Shown: positions 1-5,784 of the stretch, piece by piece | Layout of the letters: every line of letters begins with the position of its first letter | How positions within the stretch are numbered: the stretch's first letter is position 1 | NCBI GenBank assembly: GCA_002317175.1 | Contig: DCJA01000040.1 | Coordinates: 38,431-47,975 of the forward strand | Length of the DNA: 9,545 bases | Direction of reading: 5' to 3' | Origin: Lachnospiraceae bacterium UBA1712 | Lineage (GTDB): Bacteria > Bacillota > Clostridia > Lachnospirales > Lachnospiraceae | The notes under the pieces: model-generated | Told to the model about the DNA's origin: nothing | The model's database searches: none | What the model saw: only the letters and a program-made list of their open reading frames with translations | Position numbers and translations under genes: made by a program

Positions 1-890
1 GCAACTACATCCTTGTCATCAACTGTATATGTAAATTCCAGTTCGGCATACTCCATAGATTCCATAATAGTGTCAACACCTGAATACTTTCTGAGATAAT
101 CAGCCATATTCATTCCATATTGAGCCTTAAACTCTTTATCAAGCTGCTCTCTTGAGATACCATACTGCGTCTGATACTGCTCAACAATTATCTCGATCAT
201 TACCGTCATGTAATCTTCAAAGCTTTTCTTCATCTGCTCTGTATCAGCATATTTTATTCCGCTTCCATCTTCTTTGAATTCATAATATGTAATAACTTCC
301 AGTTTAAGTCTCTCATCTCCTGCTCTTCCAAGCATCGTAGCCAGCATAGGACCTATATCAGTTGAATTCATCCATGTTCCAACAACATCTGGTAAGAGCG
401 CCTGCTTACACAAATCAATATTTGCAATCGCATCTTTATAATTCTCATCACTTGGAATAACCTTCTCAAACTGATCAAGAGCCTTCTCATAATCCTTTGC
501 TGCAAAGGCTTCCTGTGCAGCTTTATAGCTTTCTCTTGAACTATGAAGCATTTCCACTGACTCAGCTATATTAGCAAATGTTTCATCCGCTTTTAGTACT
601 TCGCTCTGCAATAAATCATACTCTGCTTTTACAGTCTCGTACTCAACTGTGCCATCAGTATATGCTGCACTCAGATCCTGACAGTGTATACGCATCTTCT
701 CTGTTGTAGTAGCTTTATCTGCTTCCTTCAGCTGGCCATAATAAGCTGCTACAGTCTCAATATCATTTGCCTCAATTGCCTTATCGACTTTGTATGCTGG
801 TCTGTTAATCCAATAACCTGCAAAGCCTCCTGCTGCAAGTGCCAGCACTACTATTGCCACAATAATCGAAATAATCTTCTTTTTGTCCAT
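1..890 (-). CDS. Membrane-anchored extracytoplasmic protein with TPR-like helices and a GTW lipocalin-like region (3' end beyond window)
   Basis: I do not recognise a named family. The reading frame is open from ATG at 888-890 to the left edge, giving about 296 residues with the C-terminus missing. Residues 1-5 are MDKKK, followed by a hydrophobic segment at about 6-26, so the protein is anchored in the membrane or secreted, with the rest outside. Residues 33-165 are helical. The part at about 118-162 (AAQEAF, DYEKALDQFEKV) looks like a TPR hairpin. From G171-T172-W173, followed by a YYEFKEDGSG strand, the pattern resembles the small lipocalin-like GTW domains of Firmicute surface proteins. 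It is interrupted by a charged helical stretch rich in Gln, Tyr and Glu, and an FTYTVDDKD strand follows. The start is supported by GGGAGGG at 894-900. The AEC permease lies 77 nt upstream on the same strand. The function is unknown; the gene is well supported, the domain reading only moderately. Confidence 0.82.
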   Translation of the reverse strand, partial: MDKKKIISIIVAIVVLALAAGGFAGYWINRPAYKVDKAIEANDIETVAAYYGQLKEADKATTTEKMRIHCQDLSAAYTDGTVEYETVKAEYDLLQSEVLKADETFANIAESVEMLHSSRESYKAAQEAFAAKDYEKALDQFEKVIPSDENYKDAIANIDLCKQALLPDVVGTWMNSTDIGPMLATMLGRAGDERLKLEVITYYEFKEDGSGIKYADTEQMKKSFEDYMTVMIEIIVEQYQTQYGISREQLDKEFKAQYGMNMADYLRKYSGVDTIMESMEYAELEFTYTVDDKDVV

Positions 891-922
891 ATTCCCTCCC
901 TATAAGAAATCCGCTTCTCCTG

Positions 923-952
923 TATTATTTATAATTAGCTTCCTAAATAATA
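923..952. repeat. AT-only inverted repeat upstream of the membrane-anchored protein gene
   Basis: TATTATTTA (923-931) and TAAATAATA (944-952) are perfect 9-nt complements around a 12-nt spacer. The repeat lies between the AEC stop codon and the next start codon. No T-tract follows on the minus strand, so it does not look like an intrinsic terminator. It overlaps a TATAAA box (minus strand, 928-933), and a TTGAAA box lies at 957-962, although the 23-nt spacing is too long for a normal sigma-70 pair. It could be an operator or chance in AT-rich DNA. Confidence 0.25.
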
Positions 953-967
953 AATATTTCAATCCAT

Positions 968-1912
968 TTATATATATCCCATTGACTTTAATATAAACAG
1001 CCAGAGTGTCATGGTAAATGACATAAGCAGTGTTGTTATCATTACCACCGAGGATGAAATAACACCCTCATGACCCATATTCTTTGCCATGATAAAACTA
1101 CTACTCGTCGTACCGCTACCCAGCATAATAAGAATAGCTACCAGTTTCTCATCCCTAAATCCAAGTGATATTGCCACTGGCAGAAATATCATACAAAGCA
1201 GTATCAGCTTAGTAAATGATACAGCCACAATCTCTTTTATCTTCTTACCCGCTGCCTTGAATTCAAACTCGCTACCCAAAACAATCAACGCCAGTGGTGA
1301 GGCCAGATTAGCCAGATAAGTTACTGACCTGTTCATAATAGTAGGAATCGGCAACCCAAGCAATGACCACAAAAGTCCTGCTACAATAGAAAGAATAATT
1401 GGATTGGTTATCACATTGTACAGTGTCTTCTTAATCAGCTTGTTACTGCTTCCATTTTCTCCCTGCGCTGTTATGGAAAGGACTATAACTGCTGTTATAT
1501 TGTACAAAGGAACTGAGCCAATAATCATAAGTGCAACTGCTGTAGCAGAATCATATATATTGAGCATAAATGCGATCCCAAGAGTTGCTGCTGCACTTCT
1601 GTAAGCTCCCTGTATTATCTCTCCTCTTTCTCTCTTATCCTTATCCAGCAAAGATACCAGTATGGCAATTCCTATGCTTAATATGGTGACAACAAAGCAA
1701 AACAGAATCAGTTCACCATCCCAAATTGCCTTGAAATCTTCTTTGGCCAGATCCATGAATAATAAGGCTGGTAAAAATACTCGAAACACCAGTCTGTTCA
1801 TCTGATTCGAGCCATGATCATCAATAAATTTCATATGCTTCAACACATAACCAACTACCATCATGATAAACAATGGAAGGGTTGCGTTGAGACTAAATAT
1901 TAAATTACTCAT
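968..1912 (-). CDS. AEC family transporter (auxin efflux carrier-type permease)
   Basis: A 314-residue polytopic membrane protein of the AEC family (Mem_trans fold). Bacterial members move organic acids such as malate or other small anions; the substrate cannot be read from sequence. The N-terminus has the family pattern: a first membrane helix (LPLFIMMVVGYVLK), a short loop ending in FIDD, then N-x-LVF-x-VFLPALLF. The centre holds the NPIILS helix, then LPIPTIMN and the LASPLALIVLGSEF segment, corresponding to the usual NP...P...PLAL..LG signature. A second repeat ends with GTTSSSFIMAK and a final helix. About ten helices are visible and the length is normal for a full-length protein. The start is ATG at 1910-1912, with only a weak AGGA some 12 nt upstream. 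It is divergent from the MATE gene, and a TATAAT box lies about 40 nt upstream. Confidence 0.93.
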   Translation of the reverse strand: MSNLIFSLNATLPLFIMMVVGYVLKHMKFIDDHGSNQMNRLVFRVFLPALLFMDLAKEDFKAIWDGELILFCFVVTILSIGIAILVSLLDKDKRERGEIIQGAYRSAAATLGIAFMLNIYDSATAVALMIIGSVPLYNITAVIVLSITAQGENGSSNKLIKKTLYNVITNPIILSIVAGLLWSLLGLPIPTIMNRSVTYLANLASPLALIVLGSEFEFKAAGKKIKEIVAVSFTKLILLCMIFLPVAISLGFRDEKLVAILIMLGSGTTSSSFIMAKNMGHEGVISSSVVMITTLLMSFTMTLWLFILKSMGYI

Positions 1913-1951
1913 TATACGTATAAATCCTAGTTATAAATATTTACAAAAACT

Positions 1952-1957
1952 ATTATA
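1952..1957 (-). promoter_or_regulatory. Likely -10 box of the AEC transporter promoter
   Basis: The minus strand reads TATAAT, a perfect sigma-70 -10 hexamer, about 40 nt before the AEC start codon. No good -35 hexamer is found 16-18 nt upstream (the position reads roughly ATTTAT), so the promoter would be weak or need an activator. This is a motif reading only. Confidence 0.4.
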
Positions 1958-2041
1958 GATTATTCAGAATAAAAATAAATGGACCATATTACATATATAG
2001 AAAAGCTTATTTTAGCTATTTTTATAAAATATGTATCAAAT

Positions 2042-2064
2042 CACTGTCAAAAGCAAAGGCAGTG
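2042..2064. promoter_or_regulatory. Imperfect palindrome in the divergent transporter promoter region
   Basis: CACTGTC (2042-2048) can pair with GGCAGTG (2058-2064) over 7 bp, including one G-U wobble, around an A-rich 9-nt loop. It is the most GC-rich element in an otherwise AT-rich 262-nt gap between the divergent AEC and MATE genes. It lies upstream of the predicted MATE -35 box and about 85 nt behind the AEC -10 box. It is not followed directly by a T-tract on either strand. A regulator-binding site is plausible; nothing else supports it. Confidence 0.3.
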
Positions 2065-2108
2065 GTATGCTGCTTATATTTTTCACATAAAGAGGTCTAC
2101 TTTTAGGA

Positions 2109-2137
2109 TTGAAAGCATATGCAAATAATCGTATCAT
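2109..2137 (+). promoter_or_regulatory. Sigma-70-type promoter of the MATE transporter gene
   Basis: TTGAAA (2109-2114) and TATCAT (2132-2137) are separated by exactly 17 nt, and each differs from consensus at a single base. Transcription would start near 2144, leaving a leader of about 30 nt before ATG at 2175. The leader contains AAAGG (2162-2166) as ribosome binding site. It is too short to hold a riboswitch. Confidence 0.6.
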
Positions 2138-2174
2138 TTAGAATCGTAAACAAAAGACACTAAAGGTAAAGATT

Positions 2175-3533
2175 ATGTCAACCAAGAAAACATTAGAAAT
2201 AAATGAAAAAACTCCTCTGCTTTTGATTGCAGGCCCGATGTTTGTAGAGTTATTTTTAAATATCCTGCTCAATAACATCGATACAATGATGCTTAGTCAT
2301 TATTCAGAATATGCAGTTGGAGCAGTTGGTAATTCTAATCAGGTTATGTTCTTTGTAATCCTGATGTTCAATATTATTGCTACTGCTACAAGTGTTGTTG
2401 TTGCACAGTATCTGGGTGCAAAGCAGTATTCAAAAATGAACATGATCTACACTCTTGCCGCAGTATTTAATCTGTTGATTGGCGTCCTTCTTAGTGCCAT
2501 TCTTGTAGTTGCGAGAGGCGGACTTATGACGCTGCTTAATGTCTCTGCTGAAATGACTCCGTACGCCAAGACCTATATATCAATCGTAGGCAGCTTTATG
2601 TTCCTCCAGGCAGTATATAATGTAATGCTTCAGATTCTTCGCTGTAATGGTCATACCAAAGTTGGTATGTATATCTCATTTGCAATCAATATTATCAACA
2701 TCATCGGCAACTACTTATTCTTATATGGACCATTAAAATATCTTAACCTGGGTGTGGCCGGTGTTGCCATCTCTACCGTTAGCGCCAGAGTTGTAGCAGT
2801 TACAGTTGCTATTGCTTTCTTCTACAAGGCCAGAATTGGTAAATTCTCATTTAAAGAACTTAAGCCATTCCCATTTAGCTTACTTGGCAAGATGATAAAG
2901 ATTGGTCTTCCTTCTGCTGGTGAAAATCTTTCTTATAATATGTACCAGTTAGTACTTCTCTCATTTATTAACTCAATGGGAAATGATTCAGTTAACGCCA
3001 GGGTATACTGCCAGTCTATTATCGCATTTGCAATGGTATTCTCCAATGCAGCTGCTATGTCGACACAGATAATCACTGGTCATCTGGTTGGCGCCGGCAA
3101 AGAAGATGCTGCATACAAACGTGTATTCCAGACAATTCGTCTCTCTCTTCCGATTACTGTCGGGCTAGCCACTATCAACTGGCTGTTATGTCCTTATACA
3201 CTAAGATTATTCACTTCCAATGAAGCTATATTAAACATAGCAAGAACAATTATGCTTGTTGATATCTTTATTGAAGGCGGACGCTGTTTGAATATGACCT
3301 TTGTTAACAGTCTAAAAGCTGCTGGTGCATATATTTTCCCTCTCATTGTTGGTATCATCACAATGTGGGGCCTTGGTGCTACCGTTGGTTACGGTCTTGG
3401 AATTGCTGCTGGCTTCGGTGTTGCTGGTGTATACTGTGGAACTGCCACAGACGAATGTATCCGTGGTCTTATAGTTATGTATTACTGGTGGCGTAAGAAA
3501 TGGTATGGCAAGAAAGTGGTAGAGTCTGAGTAA
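2175..3533 (+). CDS. MATE family efflux transporter
   Basis: A 452-residue, 12-helix inner-membrane antiporter of the multidrug and toxic compound extrusion family. Such pumps export drugs or cationic metabolites using a sodium or proton gradient; the substrate here is unknown. The N-half starts with a short charged tail, then PLLLIAGPMFVELFLN, NNIDTMMLSHYSE and a VVVAQYLGAKQ loop, all typical of the first MATE repeat. The C-half repeats the pattern with GLPSAGENLSYN, the MSTQIITGHLVGAGKEDAA loop, and a terminal TDECIRGL helix followed by a basic tail (WWRKKWYGKK). Length is normal and no break is seen. ATG at 2175 follows AAAGG with 8 nt spacing, and a well-formed promoter lies upstream. The gene stands alone: divergent from the AEC permease, convergent with the NTPase gene, and closed by the terminator at about 3645-3680. 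Confidence 0.95.
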   Translation: MSTKKTLEINEKTPLLLIAGPMFVELFLNILLNNIDTMMLSHYSEYAVGAVGNSNQVMFFVILMFNIIATATSVVVAQYLGAKQYSKMNMIYTLAAVFNLLIGVLLSAILVVARGGLMTLLNVSAEMTPYAKTYISIVGSFMFLQAVYNVMLQILRCNGHTKVGMYISFAINIINIIGNYLFLYGPLKYLNLGVAGVAISTVSARVVAVTVAIAFFYKARIGKFSFKELKPFPFSLLGKMIKIGLPSAGENLSYNMYQLVLLSFINSMGNDSVNARVYCQSIIAFAMVFSNAAAMSTQIITGHLVGAGKEDAAYKRVFQTIRLSLPITVGLATINWLLCPYTLRLFTSNEAILNIARTIMLVDIFIEGGRCLNMTFVNSLKAAGAYIFPLIVGIITMWGLGATVGYGLGIAAGFGVAGVYCGTATDECIRGLIVMYYWWRKKWYGKKVVESE

Positions 3534-3606
3534 TACCTCATCAGATAACGACGCCTTCGAATGCTCCAGAGTCATATGGTATATAATAATATGTAGAGTA
3601 TAGAAC

Positions 3607-3628
3607 ATATCCGGAAAACAAAGGATAT
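3607..3628. repeat. Small inverted repeat downstream of the MATE gene
   Basis: ATATCC (3607-3612) and GGATAT (3623-3628) are perfect 6-nt complements around a 10-nt spacer. The repeat lies in the convergent gap (3534-3725) just before the strong terminator. It is not followed by a T-tract, so it could be RNA 3' end structure or chance. Nothing else was found in this gap, and no small gene is supported there. Confidence 0.2.
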
Positions 3629-3642
3629 AGTGTATATAAATC

Positions 3643-3682
3643 AAAAGAACTGCCTCATTACGAAGCAGTTCTTCTTATTTTT
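3643..3682. terminator. Intrinsic terminator between convergent genes, probably bidirectional
   Basis: AAGAACTGC (3645-3653) and GCAGTTCTT (3665-3673) form a perfect 9-bp stem around an 11-nt loop. On the plus strand the stem is followed by CTTATTTTTG, a good U-tract that would end the MATE transcript. On the minus strand it is followed by TTGATTTATATA, a weaker but usable tract that would end the NTPase transcript. Both neighbouring genes point into this site. Confidence 0.85.
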
Positions 3683-3725
3683 GTAATATTATTCAATTAA
3701 CATCGTTATGTAGAGATTGTGGTTT

Positions 3726-5687
3726 TTACGCACCCAGATATGTCATTACCTGTACAAGCATCTCAACAAAGCTCTCAATTGCTATCTCTCTGGTACGTCC
3801 CTGAATCTGGAAGAATTCACGGTTTGTAATCATTTCCTTCAGACGTCTGAGTTCTGATATATCCTTCATATAGAACTCATTAATAACGCTTCTGTCATAT
3901 ACAAGCAAGAAGGCTTTCTTAATCTTGTAGATATCCTCAAGACTACTCTTTCTAAGAAGCTCTACGATTCTGTCGATTGAGATAAATTCTGTAAATGACT
4001 TATGCTCAATATAGTAATCCTTCTTATCCTGACAGTTCTCCATGAACTTATCAGCACTTTCGTACTTGTTGTTATCTACAGCAGCAGCGATATTAATCTC
4101 TCTGTTCTTCTCATCAATTCTTGATTCGATAGGTCCGTAGATTTCCATGTAAAGCTTTCTCTCTGCTTCAGATACAAAGGTTCTTGGCATCTTGCCAATC
4201 TCCTGACATTCTGTTGCCTGATCGATAAGCTCTAACATTATCTTCTGAATCTCTTTAATGTCTCCATTGAAAAGCTTCATCTTATCAAGATAGATAAGTA
4301 AATCGATGATATTCTGGTAATCCATATATGAGTACTTGCCTGACTTAAGTTCAAGTGTAAGCTTTCCAACAAGTCTCTCTACTTCATCATCTGGCTTAAT
4401 TCTCCAATCCTGAAGTTCTCCAAGAGCTTTACCAGTAGACTGAATCTTCTTATTTCTGAGACTTTCCTGTTCTTCAAGGTTGATTACCTGCTTTGCTGAC
4501 TGGTTAAATGCAAGATCATCCCAGTAAGTCTTGGTAATCCACTCATCAATGAATCTGTGTCTCATAATATGGTCATTTTCATTACCTTCAAAAACAATAT
4601 AGTCTACATTGAGGCCTGAATTCCAAGGAGCAAGCTTCTTGTTCTTACCGATAGCACCAGATAACCAGATACTGTACTGAAGGAATGAATCTACTACATT
4701 CTCATATAACTTGGCATTGCCATAGTACTCAAGAGTTCTCTTGTAGATCTCTGTGTACTTATCAATCCATCTTAAGAAGATACGTAAGTTTCTGTTGTCA
4801 GTCTGCATAAATGACTTCTCAATACGCTCTATGTGCTTAAGAAGGAACTCTCTATAGTTAACATCACGAACATAGGCTGTTGTTCCAACATCTGGATTAC
4901 CATTGATTACCTCAAGGATTGTCTCCTTTAAGCTTGGGTAATATGGAAGTGCCTTACCAATAACCTTCTCACGAATATCTTTGTAGATATAGTTTACTGA
5001 GTATACATTCTCATTAAGCTTTTTAAGATCATCCACAGAGATCGCAGTGATGTCCTTTGGCGCATTCTCCTCACCATTACTATTAATAAGTGACTTACCA
5101 CCTATAAGTAATGAGAGATACTTTAACTCAAGATTAGAGTTAGTATATACCTTTCCAATATTCTCTTCATCTGCAAGAATCAGTACCTTACAACCACAAT
5201 GCTCAATAAGATTATCGATGAATCCAAGTACCTCATCTACAGGTATTGTACAACGTTCCAAATCGTCAAAGCAGATAACAAAGTTCTTAACCTTACTAAG
5301 ATCCTTCATAGTACTGAACTTACTCAGGTCCATGGATACCATATCATTGATTGATACAGATACGGCCTTGGAAGCTATGGCAAGCATACCATTGGCTGCA
5401 TTGAGTACTTCCTTGGAAGAATTACCTCTCTTCCACTTCAGATGAAGCATAAAATTGGTCATCAGCTGCTTTGCAAGCGCATCTATAGTCGCAATACCAT
5501 ATAAGGAAATATAGATATTTTCCTTTGGTTCTCCCTCCATCACAGCTGTAGAAACTGCGTCTACAAGATGGTGATCATAAAGGTATGTCTTACCTGATCC
5601 CCATGGGCTGTCAATGAGTATCGCATACTGTGCCTTATCGTCTCTGACGTATTCCCTAACATGTCTAATTATTTCATCACGAGTCAT
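3726..5687 (-). CDS. KAP-type P-loop NTPase, soluble, unknown function
   Basis: A 653-residue ATPase. The Walker A motif is at residues 27-34 (SPWGSGKT; the first glycine of the classical motif is Ser). YISLYGI at 59-65 follows, as is common in these proteins. The Walker B motif is FVICFDDLER at 136-145, and KVLILADEENI (167-177) fits the strand and sensor region after it. The DDLER box and this spacing point to the KAP family (named after Kidins220/ARMS and PifA), which includes the phage-excluding PifA. Many KAP proteins carry membrane helices between Walker A and B. Here that stretch has only a mildly hydrophobic, Ala/Ser/Val-rich helix (about 97-118), so the protein is probably cytoplasmic. 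Residues 300-653 are helical and charged, with no domain I recognise. ATG at 5685-5687 has GGGA 13 nt upstream, a long spacing. Lysine codons are about nine-tenths AAG, unlike the flanking genes. Family call fairly firm; role unknown, defence possible. Confidence 0.8.
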   Translation of the reverse strand: MTRDEIIRHVREYVRDDKAQYAILIDSPWGSGKTYLYDHHLVDAVSTAVMEGEPKENIYISLYGIATIDALAKQLMTNFMLHLKWKRGNSSKEVLNAANGMLAIASKAVSVSINDMVSMDLSKFSTMKDLSKVKNFVICFDDLERCTIPVDEVLGFIDNLIEHCGCKVLILADEENIGKVYTNSNLELKYLSLLIGGKSLINSNGEENAPKDITAISVDDLKKLNENVYSVNYIYKDIREKVIGKALPYYPSLKETILEVINGNPDVGTTAYVRDVNYREFLLKHIERIEKSFMQTDNRNLRIFLRWIDKYTEIYKRTLEYYGNAKLYENVVDSFLQYSIWLSGAIGKNKKLAPWNSGLNVDYIVFEGNENDHIMRHRFIDEWITKTYWDDLAFNQSAKQVINLEEQESLRNKKIQSTGKALGELQDWRIKPDDEVERLVGKLTLELKSGKYSYMDYQNIIDLLIYLDKMKLFNGDIKEIQKIMLELIDQATECQEIGKMPRTFVSEAERKLYMEIYGPIESRIDEKNREINIAAAVDNNKYESADKFMENCQDKKDYYIEHKSFTEFISIDRIVELLRKSSLEDIYKIKKAFLLVYDRSVINEFYMKDISELRRLKEMITNREFFQIQGRTREIAIESFVEMLVQVMTYLGA

Positions 5688-5738
5688 GAAATCAATACCA
5701 TCCCTTTTTACAATTTATAGTTTTTACCCTCACAGTTT

Positions 5739-5747
5739 ATTATATCA
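5739..5747 (-). promoter_or_regulatory. Extended -10 promoter of the KAP-type NTPase gene
   Basis: The minus strand reads TGATATAAT, an exact TGn-TATAAT extended -10 element. No convincing -35 box is present, as is usual for extended -10 promoters. Transcription would start near 5732 with a leader of about 45 nt. This makes the NTPase gene a likely separate transcription unit from the GH95 gene upstream. Confidence 0.5.
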
Positions 5748-5762
5748 CAATCTATATATTCG

Positions 5763-5780
5763 GATGCATAATTTTGCATC
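5763..5780. repeat. GATGCA/TGCATC inverted repeat after the GH95 gene
   Basis: GATGCA (5763-5768) and TGCATC (5775-5780) are perfect complements around a 6-nt AT spacer. The repeat lies just after the GH95 stop codon and about 16 nt upstream of the extended -10 element of the NTPase gene, roughly where a -35 box would be. It has no T-tract, so it is more likely an operator or mRNA 3' end hairpin than a full terminator. Confidence 0.3.
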
Positions 5781-5784
5781 AAAT

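Noticed and set aside
684..905. 73-residue plus-strand frame, rich in Cys and Ser
   Set aside because: It is antisense to the N-terminus of the membrane-anchored protein, whose start codon and ribosome binding site are clear.
923..952. AT-rich inverted repeat as terminator of the AEC gene
   Set aside because: The stem contains only A-T pairs and no U-tract follows, so it would be too weak; it is kept only as a repeat.
1089..1604. Two short plus-strand frames inside the AEC gene
   Set aside because: They are antisense frames of a well-conserved permease with no support of their own.
2041..2174. Possible riboswitch before the MATE gene (an AGAGGTCTAC stretch recalled preQ1 aptamers)
   Set aside because: The AGAGGTCTAC stretch lies at or before the predicted -35 box, outside the transcript, and the rest of the aptamer consensus is missing.
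3312..3644. 110-residue minus-strand reading frame over the end of the MATE gene
   Set aside because: It lies antisense to the strongly supported MATE C-terminus, has a composition typical of an antisense frame and no known domain.
5047..5445. 132-residue plus-strand frame
   Set aside because: It is antisense to the NTPase domain core including Walker B; no ribosome site or family resemblance was seen.
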